Shown: piece after piece, positions 50,343 to 60,055 of the stretch
Position numbering within the stretch: position 1 is the first letter of the stretch
Layout: each line of letters starts with the position of its first letter
DNA from: Bradyrhizobium sp. SRL28
GTDB lineage: Bacteria; Pseudomonadota; Alphaproteobacteria; Rhizobiales; Xanthobacteraceae
Assembly: GCF_018596315.1 (NCBI RefSeq)
Contig: NZ_JAHEAG010000026.1
Span: forward strand, 1-64,000
Direction: 5' to 3'
Length of the DNA: 64,000 nt
Notes under the pieces: model-generated
Databases searched by the model: none
Told to the model about the DNA's origin: nothing
Seen by the model: only the letters and a program-made list of their open reading frames with translations
Translations under genes and position numbers: made by a program

Positions 50343-51026
50343 GTGAGCGGTGGCAGGAGAATTAAAAGGCCGGCGCCCAAAGCCAAAGCGAAGGCCGCGG
50401 GAAAGGCGGCGCGCAGGCCGAAGGCGAAGCCCGCTACGAGGCCGGCCGAGCCCGCGATGGACCTCGCGGTCGGCCGCCGCATTCGCGACCTGCGCCGCGA
50501 ACACAAACTGTCGCTGGAGACGATTGCAGCGCGCACCGATCTGTCAATCGGCTTCCTCAGTCAGATTGAGCGCGGGCTGTCGTCGCCGTCGCTTCGCGTG
50601 CTGGCGACGCTGGCGGACGTGCTCGGCGTCGGCATCGCCGCGCTGTTCGGTTCCCGGCCGGGCGATGACGCGGCTTCCGGCGGCGTGGTGACGCGCCAGT
50701 TGCAGCGCGCCGAACTGAAACTGTGGCGCACCGGCATTTCCAAACAATTGCTGAGCCCGGCGGGAACGGAGAACCGCCTCAATCTGTTTCTCGTGCACCT
50801 GGAGCCCGGCGGCAACACCGGCGATGAGCTCTACACGCATGACGGCGAGGAAGCCGGATTGGTGCTGGAAGGCGAGATGACGCTGACGGTGGACGCGGAG
50901 ACCTGGTCGCTCAAGACCGGCGACAGTTTTCGCTTCGCCAGCCGCCGCCCACATCGCTTCTCAAATCCCGCGGAAGATGCGAAAGCGGTGGTGCTGTGGG
51001 TGAATTGCGTGACGGCGGTGTCATGA
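50343..51026 (+). CDS. XRE-family regulator with C-terminal cupin domain
   Basis: The 227-residue protein opens with a very basic Lys/Ala/Pro/Arg tail (residues 1-38). A helix-turn-helix (about 42-100: 'IRDLRREHKLSLETIAARTDLSIGFLSQIERGLSSPSL'-like) and a cupin (about 150-225: 'LEPGGNTGDELYTHDGEEAGLVLEGEMTL', 'GDSFRFASRRPHRFSNP') follow. This build is shared with PuuR. GTG start; a later ATG at 50457 would remove the basic tail. Its TGA overlaps the ATG of the molybdoenzyme gene, so regulator and enzyme are translated from one mRNA. Confidence 0.86.
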   Translation: MSGGRRIKRPAPKAKAKAAGKAARRPKAKPATRPAEPAMDLAVGRRIRDLRREHKLSLETIAARTDLSIGFLSQIERGLSSPSLRVLATLADVLGVGIAALFGSRPGDDAASGGVVTRQLQRAELKLWRTGISKQLLSPAGTENRLNLFLVHLEPGGNTGDELYTHDGEEAGLVLEGEMTLTVDAETWSLKTGDSFRFASRRPHRFSNPAEDAKAVVLWVNCVTAVS

Positions 51027-53344
51027 ATGACGGTCTAAGACAAGAAATGGATCTGGCCCGGGAGGATTGGAGCCCGCACAGCGCGCATTGGGGCGCGTTC
51101 TCGGCCCGATGGAACGGCGCGACGCTGGATATCAAGCCTTACGCGGAGGATCCAGCGCCCTCCTCGATCTTGCAGAACTTCACCACGGCGATGCGCCACA
51201 AGGCGCGCATCCTGCGGCCGATGGTGCGCAAGGCGTGGCTGGACCGGGGCGCACGCAGCGAGCGCACCTTCGACCAGAAATTCGTCGCGTGCCCCTGGGA
51301 CGAAGTGCTCGACCTGCTCGCAAACGAATTGTCGCTGATACGAAACGAATATGGCGCTGCCGCGGTTTTCGGCGGCTCCTATGGCTGGTCCAGCGCCGGA
51401 CGCTTCCACCACGCGCAGAGCCAGGTTCATCGCTTCCTGAACACAGCGTTCGGCGGCTATGTGCGCTCCGTGAACAGCTACAGCGCCGGCGCCTCGGCTG
51501 TGATCCTGCCGCATGTGATGGGCGGCTATGAGGCCGTCTCGCGCCACAACGTGACGTGGGATCAGATCGCCGAGCATACCGATACGGTGCTGGCCTTCGG
51601 CGGCATGGCGCTGAAGAACTCGGATGTCGCAAGCGGCGGTATCAGCCGGCATATCGAGCGCGACGCGATGGAGAAGGCCGCGCGCCGCGGCGCCGTCTTC
51701 TACAACATCGCGCCTTTGCGCGACGACATGCCGGAAGCGGCCGGCGCCCGGTGGCTGCCGATCCGGGTCGGCACCGACGTCGCGCTGATGCTGGCGCTTG
51801 CTCACACGCTCCTCGTCGAGAAGCTCTGGGACAGCGCCTTTGTCGCGCGCTACTGCACCGGCTTCGAAATCTTCGAACGCTACCTGCTTGGCCGTGACGA
51901 CAACACGCCAAAGGACGCGGCATGGGCGGCCGATATCACCGGCATCCCGGCCGGCACGATCGTCGACCTTGCCCGCCTTCTGCCGCGCGGGCGCACCTTG
52001 ATCACCGTTTCGCATTCCCTGCAGCGGGCGCAGTATGGCGAGCAGCCGGTGTGGATGGGCGCGGTGCTCGCGGCGATGCTTGGCCAGATCGGCCTGCCCG
52101 GCGGCGGATATAATTACGCGCTCGGTGCGCTCGGCCACACCGGCCGCCGGCTCAATGCCGTTCCGATTCCGACGCTGTCGCAAGGCAAGAATGGGACCGC
52201 CGACTTCATTCCGGTCGCGCGTGTCGCCGACATGCTGCTGCATCCGGGCGAGAAGTTCGAATACAACGGCCGCTCGATGCGTTATCCCGATATCAAGCTG
52301 GTCTATTGGGCGGGCGGCAATCCTTTCCATCATCACCAGGACATCAACCGGCTGCGGCGCGCCTTCAATGTCCCGCAAACCATCGTCGTGCACGAGAGCG
52401 CCTGGACGCCGATGGCGAAGTTTGCCGACATCGTGCTGCCGGCGACCATGACGCTGGAGCGCGACGACATCGGCGCCGCCGGCACCGATCCGAGACTGAT
52501 CGCGATGCGTAAGGCGCTGGACCCGGTCGGCGAAGCGCGCGACGATTTCGATATTTTTGCCGCGCTGTCGCAGCGAATGGGCGTCGAACAGGCCTTCACG
52601 GAAGGACGCGACAGCAGGCAATGGCTGGCCCATCTTTACGAGCCGACGCGGCGCGCGCTTGCCGATGCCGGCTGGGATGCGCCGGACTTCGACGAATTCT
52701 GGCAGCGCGGCGAACTCGCGCTGCCGTCAGCCCCCGATGACGGCGGCTTTCTGCGCGCCTTCCGCAACGATCCCCTCAACAACAAACTGCCGACGCCAAG
52801 CGGCAAGATCGAGATCCATTCGAAAACCATCGCAGGCTTCGGCTACGACGATTGCCCGCCCCACCCGGCATGGCTGCCCTCGACCGAACCGCCAGATTCG
52901 CGCCACCCTTTAACGCTGATCGCCAACCAGCCGGCGACCCGGCTGCACAGCCAGCTCGATTTCGGCGCCTACAGCCAGTCCAGGAAAATTGCCGGCAGGG
53001 AAGCGGTCCGTCTCAATCCCGTTGATGCGGCGCGCCGCGGCATCGCCAATGGCGACATCGTCCGGCTGTTCAATGATCGGGGCGCGTGTCTGGCCGCCGC
53101 CGCCGTTACGGAGGACGTCATGCCCGGCGTGGTGCAATTGTCCACCGGCGCCTGGTACGATCCGCAAGCCGGCGCGGCGGAACATCCGCTCTGCGTCCAT
53201 GGCAATCCGAACGTCCTCACCCGCGACATCGGCACATCGCGGCTCGCGCAAGGCTGCTGCGGCCAGGTGACGGTGGTCGAGTGCGAGAAGTACCAGGGAG
53301 CGCTGCCTGACATCCGCGCCTTCGATCCTCCCGAGCAAGGTTGA
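51023..53344 (+). CDS. DMSO-reductase-family molybdoenzyme, BisC-like
   Basis: The 773-residue enzyme binds bis-molybdopterin guanine dinucleotide. It starts directly with the catalytic domain, with no Tat signal and no N-terminal Fe-S cysteine cluster, as in cytoplasmic biotin sulfoxide reductase. 'SYGWSSAGRFHHAQSQVHRFLN' carries the presumed Ser ligand to Mo. 'YWAGGNPFHHHQDINRLRRAF' and the C-terminal 'NQPATRLHSQLDFGAYSQ' and 'NGDIVRLFNDRGACLAAA' (molydopterin-dinucleotide-binding domain) complete the family pattern. Likely substrate: an S- or N-oxide such as methionine sulfoxide or biotin sulfoxide. The ATG at 51023 overlaps the regulator stop. Confidence 0.87.
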   Translation: MNDGLRQEMDLAREDWSPHSAHWGAFSARWNGATLDIKPYAEDPAPSSILQNFTTAMRHKARILRPMVRKAWLDRGARSERTFDQKFVACPWDEVLDLLANELSLIRNEYGAAAVFGGSYGWSSAGRFHHAQSQVHRFLNTAFGGYVRSVNSYSAGASAVILPHVMGGYEAVSRHNVTWDQIAEHTDTVLAFGGMALKNSDVASGGISRHIERDAMEKAARRGAVFYNIAPLRDDMPEAAGARWLPIRVGTDVALMLALAHTLLVEKLWDSAFVARYCTGFEIFERYLLGRDDNTPKDAAWAADITGIPAGTIVDLARLLPRGRTLITVSHSLQRAQYGEQPVWMGAVLAAMLGQIGLPGGGYNYALGALGHTGRRLNAVPIPTLSQGKNGTADFIPVARVADMLLHPGEKFEYNGRSMRYPDIKLVYWAGGNPFHHHQDINRLRRAFNVPQTIVVHESAWTPMAKFADIVLPATMTLERDDIGAAGTDPRLIAMRKALDPVGEARDDFDIFAALSQRMGVEQAFTEGRDSRQWLAHLYEPTRRALADAGWDAPDFDEFWQRGELALPSAPDDGGFLRAFRNDPLNNKLPTPSGKIEIHSKTIAGFGYDDCPPHPAWLPSTEPPDSRHPLTLIANQPATRLHSQLDFGAYSQSRKIAGREAVRLNPVDAARRGIANGDIVRLFNDRGACLAAAAVTEDVMPGVVQLSTGAWYDPQAGAAEHPLCVHGNPNVLTRDIGTSRLAQGCCGQVTVVECEKYQGALPDIRAFDPPEQG

Positions 53345-53441
53345 AGCGGACACCATCCCACCCGTCCCCGGAACTGCGATGGGCGGCGAGACCGGCGTGA
53401 ATCTGCTGGCGCGGTCTTTGAATTTCAGGCAGTCGTAAGAC

Positions 53442-54941
53442 ATGCCCATTTCCAGTCGTTTCTTTGTTCAATCCACGACCGCCCTGTTGCTGGTTGGATT
53501 TCTGGCGCTCCTCGGCATTGTCGGCATGACGTCCTGGCTTGGTGAGCGCGCCCAGGTTTATTTCAACGAAGTCATCGCTGCGCGCGACGCGCGCAGCGCT
53601 GCCGTCGATCTGCGTAACGCCGTGCAAACAGCCGAATCCAGCCAGCGCGGGTTTTCGTTGACCGGCAACGAGATCTATCTTGCATCCTACGGCCCGGCCA
53701 AGGCCTTGGCTGAGCGGCAGTTGGCTGCGGTCAACCGCATGCTGGCTTCCGATGACGGCGTCAACGCGTCGCTCCAGCGCCTCACGACGATCGTCAACGA
53801 GAAATTCGCCGAGATGGATCAGGCCATCGCCTTGAAACGCGAATATCGAGATGCGGATGCGCTCGCGCTGGTCCGGACCAATCGCGGCAAGACGTTGATG
53901 GACGAAGCCAATATATTCTTCGCCGGCATCATCAGCGCCGCGGACGAACGCTTGACCGACAGCGTTGCCGAGCAGAGGGCGAACGCGACGCTGCTTCGGC
54001 TGTTCTCGATCATCAGTGGTATTGTGATCGTCATCGTGATCGGTATCGCCGCAGTCACCGTCGTGCGTTACACGCGCGAGCTTCGCCGGGCGCGGACGGA
54101 AGTGAGCGTGTTGAATGCCGGCCTGGAGCAGCGCGTCGAAGCCCGCACGGCCGATCTGGCGCACGCGAACGCCGAGATCCAGCGCTTTGTCCAGATCATC
54201 TCGCACGACCTTCGCGCACCGCTGGTCAGCATCGTCGGCTTCACCGGCGAACTGCAGGACAGCCTGGGGAGCCTTCGCCTGCTCGTCGAGCGTTCCGATG
54301 CCGGCAACGGAGCCGACGATCCCGTGTTGCAGGAAGCGCGTGCTGCCGCCACCGAACTGCTGCCCGAAGCGATCGGATATATTCGCTCCTCGACGGAGAA
54401 GATGGAGCGGCTGATCGGCACAGTTCTGAAGCTCGCTCGTGAAGGACGGCGGCCGTTGAAAGTCGAGTCGATCGATCTGAAAGAGATCGTTACCGGCGCT
54501 GCGGGCGCGATCCAGCATCAACTGTCCGAAGCCGACGGAAAAATCGACATCGATATGGATGTAGCCACGATCCAGAGCGATCGTTTCTCGATCGAGATAA
54601 TCATCGGCAACCTGCTCGACAACGCCGTCAAGTATCACGCAAAGGATCGCCCGTTGCGCATCAAGGTACGGACGCGCGCGATTGACGACGACCATATCGA
54701 AATCGAGATCGTCGACAACGGCCGCGGCATCGCGGAGCGCGATCAGGCGCGCGTGTTCGATCTGTTCAAGCGCTCGGGCACCCAGGACCAGCCGGGCGAC
54801 GGCATTGGCCTCGCCTATGTCCTTGCCGTCCTGCACAACCTCGGAGGCGACATCAGCCTGACATCCGAACTTGGCCGCGGCACCAGCTTTCGCCTGAGGA
54901 TGCCGCGGGCTCTAAGTGCAACCAAGAATGTTGCCGCCTGA
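53442..54941 (+). CDS. CHASE3-domain sensor histidine kinase
   Basis: The 499-residue inner-membrane kinase has transmembrane helices at about 10-30 and 185-205 flanking a periplasmic CHASE3 domain ('RDARSAAVDLRNAVQTAESSQRGFSLTGNEIYL'). A short coiled coil, the H-box 'ISHDLRAPLVSI' and an ATPase with N-box 'IIGNLLDNAVKYH', G1 'DNGRGI' and G2 'GDGIGLAYV' follow. No response regulator is adjacent, so it is an orphan kinase or signals to a distant partner. An orphan binding-protein gene begins 50 bases downstream on the same strand. Confidence 0.88.
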   Translation: MPISSRFFVQSTTALLLVGFLALLGIVGMTSWLGERAQVYFNEVIAARDARSAAVDLRNAVQTAESSQRGFSLTGNEIYLASYGPAKALAERQLAAVNRMLASDDGVNASLQRLTTIVNEKFAEMDQAIALKREYRDADALALVRTNRGKTLMDEANIFFAGIISAADERLTDSVAEQRANATLLRLFSIISGIVIVIVIGIAAVTVVRYTRELRRARTEVSVLNAGLEQRVEARTADLAHANAEIQRFVQIISHDLRAPLVSIVGFTGELQDSLGSLRLLVERSDAGNGADDPVLQEARAAATELLPEAIGYIRSSTEKMERLIGTVLKLAREGRRPLKVESIDLKEIVTGAAGAIQHQLSEADGKIDIDMDVATIQSDRFSIEIIIGNLLDNAVKYHAKDRPLRIKVRTRAIDDDHIEIEIVDNGRGIAERDQARVFDLFKRSGTQDQPGDGIGLAYVLAVLHNLGGDISLTSELGRGTSFRLRMPRALSATKNVAA

Positions 54942-54991
54942 AACGAAAGCCTGCTAACAGAAGTCCAACGGCCATCTCAGGAGTTGAGGCC

Positions 54992-56164
54992 GTGGGGACG
55001 ACAATGTTACCAGGTAACACAGCGATGCGGCCGCAGATCCTGTGGCCGGGCGTGGCGGTTTTCGCACTGGGCTTGATCGCAGCAGCCACACCATCGGCAG
55101 CGCAGAGTGGGTCACCCGGCATCACCATGCCCAAGACCCTGCCGCCGTTCGATTCCGCCGCCCCCGCCTGCCGTCCGCCACCAGGCCTCGAAAAGATGCT
55201 GGCTTTCTCGCAGGACACAAGGCGCGAATTCATGCAGGGCGTCGATCAAGGGCTGGCGGCCGCCGCAAAGGATCGCGGCCTGCAATATCGTCTGCTTGTC
55301 GCCGACAGTGACGCTGCCAGGCAGTCCGAGCAGGTACGATCGCTCGTCGCAGCCAAGGCTGGCGGGGTCGTTGCATCAGCGGTCGATTCGGTGTCGCTTG
55401 GTCCGCGCCTGCAGGAGGTCATTTGGTCCGGCGGCTACGTCGGCACCGTTGTCGCGCCGCCCGCGACCTCGCTCTTGAATGCTCCGCAATATCTCACTGG
55501 AAAGGCCTTGGGAGACGCGGCGAGCGCCTACATCAAGGGAACACTCGGCGGCAAGGCCAAGGTCGTGCTGTTGACCCAGGACAGTCTGGAGTTCCTCGCG
55601 CCGCGTTTCGTCGCGCTGCGCGATTCGCTGCGTGACATCCCGGGCGCCAGCATCGTTGCCGACATCTCGCCCAATCCCGTCAGCAAGGACGGCGGCTTTG
55701 CGATGATGCGGACCATCCTGCTCGCGAATCCGGATGTGGACGTGGTGCTCGGCGCGGATAATGTGGTGCTCGGCGCGCTGGCCGCGTTGCGGGCTGCCGG
55801 CAAGACGCGCGCGAACCAGTTTCTGGGCGGCATCGACGGCGAGCCGGAGGCGGTGTCGGAAATCAAGAAAGGCAACTCACCCTACAGGATCAGCATCAGC
55901 CTGGCCTCACCGGTTTTTGGCTACGCCATGGGCCAGCATGCAGCTGACTGGCTCGAGGGCAAGAGCATCCCACAGGCGATGGATATTCTGCCGAGTCCGC
56001 TGACGGCGGCCAACATTGCACAATACGAGGCCGACCTTGCCAATCCCGGACGCGTCTACGCAGATCCGGCGCGACGCGCAGCCTATCTGAAAATGTACGG
56101 CAACATCTGCTACGACAGCCGCGATCAGTATGTGAATTTTCCCTGGTCGTCGGAGCGGAAGTAG
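54992..56164 (+). CDS. Sugar-type periplasmic substrate-binding protein, orphan
   Basis: The 390-residue exported protein of the type I (RbsB/XylF-like, Peripla_BP_4) family has a signal peptide ending near 'AAATPSAAQSG'. The first lobe has 'EFMQGVDQGLAAAAKDRGLQYRLLVADSDAARQSEQVRSLVA', and the second 'VDVVLGADNVVLGALAALRAAGK' and 'FLGGIDGEPEAVSEI'. There are no ABC permease or ATPase genes around it. The start is GTG at 54992, with AGGAG at 54979-54983; later ATGs at 55004 and 55025 are possible. Its nearest cotranscribed neighbour is a CHASE3 kinase, so a sensing role is conceivable. Confidence 0.83.
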   Translation: MGTTMLPGNTAMRPQILWPGVAVFALGLIAAATPSAAQSGSPGITMPKTLPPFDSAAPACRPPPGLEKMLAFSQDTRREFMQGVDQGLAAAAKDRGLQYRLLVADSDAARQSEQVRSLVAAKAGGVVASAVDSVSLGPRLQEVIWSGGYVGTVVAPPATSLLNAPQYLTGKALGDAASAYIKGTLGGKAKVVLLTQDSLEFLAPRFVALRDSLRDIPGASIVADISPNPVSKDGGFAMMRTILLANPDVDVVLGADNVVLGALAALRAAGKTRANQFLGGIDGEPEAVSEIKKGNSPYRISISLASPVFGYAMGQHAADWLEGKSIPQAMDILPSPLTAANIAQYEADLANPGRVYADPARRAAYLKMYGNICYDSRDQYVNFPWSSERK

Positions 56165-56265
56165 CGGATATGGACGACGTCGTCTCCGTAACAATCCGAT
56201 CTCGTTCACGGTGTCGAGACGAGTGAATCTCGCTCTTGGAGGCTCGGGGAGAGGGGCCGCCTCAT

Positions 56266-56381
56266 CGTCATTGCGAGCGAAGCGAAGCAAAGCAAGCCAT
56301 GCTGTCGCTTGCGGATAGATGGATTGCTTCGTCGCTTCGCTCCCTTGCGCAAACGCTTCGCGTTTGTCGCAGGCAATGACG
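56266..56381. repeat. REP-like inverted repeat
   Basis: CGTCATTGC (56266-56274) is mirrored by GCAATGACG (56373-56381). Inside, 'GAGCGAAGCGAAGCAA' on the left is mirrored by 'TTGCTTCGTCGCTTCGCTC' on the right. Elements with this 'CGTCATTGCGAGCGAAGCGAAGCAA' end are, as I recall, dispersed in Bradyrhizobium genomes. It lies between the ends of two converging genes and probably serves as a bidirectional transcript end. Confidence 0.65.
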
Positions 56382-56401
56382 GCGGCGAGCGTTGTGCGCT
56401 C

Positions 56402-57667
56402 TCACCCGAACCGATGATCGTACCGGCTCACCGTGAGCTCACTCACGTCGATATCCGGCTTCCGCCCCGATATCAGATCCGCCATCACCCTGCCCGAGCC
56501 GCACGCCATGGTCCAGCCGAGCGTGCCGTGGCCGGTGTTGAGATGAAGATTGCTGTAGCGCGTCGCACCGATCACCGGCGGGCCGTCCGGCGTCATCGGG
56601 CGCAGGCCGCTCCAGAACGTGGCCTTGCTGAGGTCGCCGCCGCGCGGAAACATGTCGGTCAGCGAATGATCTAGCGTCGCGCGCCGCGCCGCATCGAGCC
56701 TATCAGAATAGCCCGAGATTTCCGCGGTGCCGCCGACGCGGATGCGGTCGCCGAGCCGCGTGATCGCGACCTTGTAGCTTTCGTCCATCACGGTGGAAAC
56801 AGGCGCGCCGTCGGGATCGATGACCGGCACCGTGATCGAATAGCCCTTCACCGGATAGACCGGAACAGGAATCCCGATCGGCTTCAGCAAGCGTGGCGAC
56901 CAGCTCCCAAGCGCCGCAACATAGGCGTCCGCCTGCAACAGCCCGGCGCTGGTGACGACGCCCGTGATCTTCCCGCCTTCCGCAACCAGACGCTCGATCG
57001 TCGTATTGAACTTGAACTGCACGCCGAGACGCGCGGCCTCAGCCGCGAGCGCCTGCGTAAACATGTGGCAATCGCCGGTCTCGTCCTGCGGCAGCCGAAG
57101 CCCGCCGACGAACTTGACCTTTGATGTGGCGAGCCCAGGCTCCGCGGCGATGCAGCCGGCAGGATCGAGCACTTCATAGGGAACGCCATATTGCTTGAGC
57201 ACCGCGATATCGTCGCCGGTGCCGTCGAGCTGCTTCTGCTTGCGGAACAGCTGCAACGTGCCTTGGCTGCGCTCGTCATATTTGATGCCGGTCTCGGTGC
57301 GCAGCGCGCGCAGGCAGTCGCGGCTGTATTCGGCGATCGGGATCATCCGGCTCTTGTTGATGGCGTAGCGCTCTGCTGTGCAGTTGCGCAGCAGCTTCAG
57401 CCCCCAGATCCACATCACGGGATCGAGCTTGGGCCAGATCACGAGCGGGCCGTGACGCATCAACAGCCACTTGATGGCCTTGACCGGCACGCCGGGGCCG
57501 GCCCAGGGCGAGGAATAGCCGGGCGACACCTCGCCGGCATTGGCGAAGCTGGTTTCTTGCGCGGGCGCGGCCTGACGGTCGACGACCGTAACCTCATGGC
57601 CGGCGCACGCCAGATAATAGGCTGTCGTGACGCCGATGACGCCACTGCCGAGAACGATGACTTTCAC
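56402..57667 (-). CDS. dadA: D-amino acid dehydrogenase small subunit
   Basis: The 421-residue FAD enzyme oxidises D-amino acids (classically D-alanine) to 2-oxo acids and ammonia, feeding electrons to the respiratory chain at the inner-membrane face. It has the FAD Rossmann motif 'VIVLGSGVIGVTTAYYLACAGHEVTVVDR' at the very N-terminus, 'TSFANAGEVSPGYSSPWAGPGVP', 'GYSITVPVID', and the C-terminal 'LHLNTGHGTLGWTMACGSGRVMADLI'. All are DadA hallmarks at family length. GTG start with AGGA upstream. It follows the aminotransferase gene on the same strand with a 63-base gap and is likely cotranscribed with it. Confidence 0.92.
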   Translation of the reverse strand: MKVIVLGSGVIGVTTAYYLACAGHEVTVVDRQAAPAQETSFANAGEVSPGYSSPWAGPGVPVKAIKWLLMRHGPLVIWPKLDPVMWIWGLKLLRNCTAERYAINKSRMIPIAEYSRDCLRALRTETGIKYDERSQGTLQLFRKQKQLDGTGDDIAVLKQYGVPYEVLDPAGCIAAEPGLATSKVKFVGGLRLPQDETGDCHMFTQALAAEAARLGVQFKFNTTIERLVAEGGKITGVVTSAGLLQADAYVAALGSWSPRLLKPIGIPVPVYPVKGYSITVPVIDPDGAPVSTVMDESYKVAITRLGDRIRVGGTAEISGYSDRLDAARRATLDHSLTDMFPRGGDLSKATFWSGLRPMTPDGPPVIGATRYSNLHLNTGHGTLGWTMACGSGRVMADLISGRKPDIDVSELTVSRYDHRFG

Positions 57668-57730
57668 AATTCCTCACAGATCTGCCGCGGCAACGTCGCC
57701 GCGGCTTCTGTCTTTCCTTGCGAGCAAGGA

Positions 57731-59059
<1,329 letters not shown>

Positions 59060-59060
59060 G

Positions 59061-59091
59061 GGTAGCTCCTGTGCTGGCAGCTCAAGCTACC
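59061..59091. promoter_or_regulatory. Inverted repeat at the aminotransferase start (candidate operator)
   Basis: GGTAGCT (59061-59067) and AGCTACC (59085-59091) are perfect inverted 7-mers 17 bases apart, immediately before the GTG at 59059 and covering its ribosome binding site. It lies between the aminotransferase and the divergent XRE-cupin gene, so that regulator is the natural candidate to bind, or the repeat folds in the mRNA leader. Confidence 0.35.
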
Positions 59092-59211
59092 ACCGGGCCA
59101 CGCTCGGGAAGCCACAACAAGTCCTTTTCTTCGCTCCCGCAACCCATTGATTTTGCTAGCCACGTCGGGGCATATTTGTTCGATCCGAAACACTTGCAAC
59201 AGGGATTTCCG

Positions 59212-59760
59212 ATGAGCGTCGATATCGGTGGGCGACTCCGCTTCGTTCGCGCCCGGCACAAGCTGTCGCAGCGTGAGCTCGCCAAGCGCTCCGGCGTGAC
59301 CAATTCGACGATCTCGCTGATCGAATCGAACCAGATGAACCCCTCCGTCGGCGCGCTCAAGCGCATCCTCGACGGCCTGCCGATGGGGCTCGCCGAGTTC
59401 TTCGCGATCGAGCCGGAGCGGCCGCGCAAGGCGTTCTATCGCGCCGACGAACTGACCGAGATCGGCAAGAAGCCGATCTCCTTCCGCCAGGTCGGCGACA
59501 ATTTGTTCGGCCGGAGCTTGCAAATCCTGAAAGAACGTTATGAGCCGGGCAGCGACACCGGCCGGGTGCCGCTGACCCATGACGGCGAGGAAGGCGGCAT
59601 CGTGGTCTCGGGGCGGCTCGAGGTCACCGTCGACGACGAGCGCCGCATTCTCGATCCCGGCGACGCCTATTATTTCGAAAGCCGCCGCCCGCATCGCTTT
59701 CGATGCGTCGGCGGCAAGCCGTGCGAAGTGATCTCCGCCTGCACGCCGCCGACGTTTTGA
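59212..59760 (+). CDS. XRE-cupin regulator, PuuR-like
   Basis: The 182-residue regulator has a helix-turn-helix at residues 8-65 ('LRFVRARHKLSQRELAKRSGVTNSTISLIESNQMNPSV'-like) and a cupin at about 105-180 ('THDGEEGGIVVSGRLEVTVDDERRILDPGDAYYFESRRPHRF'). Length and architecture match E. coli PuuR (putrescine catabolism repressor). Start: ATG at 59212; the frame is open upstream but not conserved. Divergence from the aminotransferase suggests it regulates amine or omega-amino-acid degradation there. Confidence 0.88.
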   Translation: MSVDIGGRLRFVRARHKLSQRELAKRSGVTNSTISLIESNQMNPSVGALKRILDGLPMGLAEFFAIEPERPRKAFYRADELTEIGKKPISFRQVGDNLFGRSLQILKERYEPGSDTGRVPLTHDGEEGGIVVSGRLEVTVDDERRILDPGDAYYFESRRPHRFRCVGGKPCEVISACTPPTF

Positions 59761-59825
59761 GCAGCAAGGGCGTGCACACATACACCCGCTGCAGCGCTGC
59801 CATCGTAACGATCTTCGCCTTGCCT

Positions 59826-59867
59826 CGGCGGACCTTGGCCGGGTCTAGGGCAAGAAGTGGTCCGCCG
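59826..59867. other. Inverted repeat downstream of the PuuR-like gene
   Basis: CGGCGGACC (59826-59834) and GGTCCGCCG (59859-59867) are perfect 9-bp inverted arms around 24 bases. No T-tract follows. The rest of the 295-base gap up to the kinase gene at 60056 shows no gene. It may be a transcript end for the regulator gene. Confidence 0.4.
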
Positions 59868-60055
59868 ATGAATCAAAGGCGGAAATCACCTGTTCTGTTC
59901 GGGTTCTGATACCTCTCAGGTGGGCGCGACAACATTCGCCGAGCCAGCCCTGCGCTTGCGTGGGTGGCAAAAAAGCTGAATAGTTTCCGTCGTCCGACGG
60001 AGCGATCGGAGGCTTGCGGCTGCGCGCGTGCAGCCGCTTCTTGGAGCTTTTCCAG

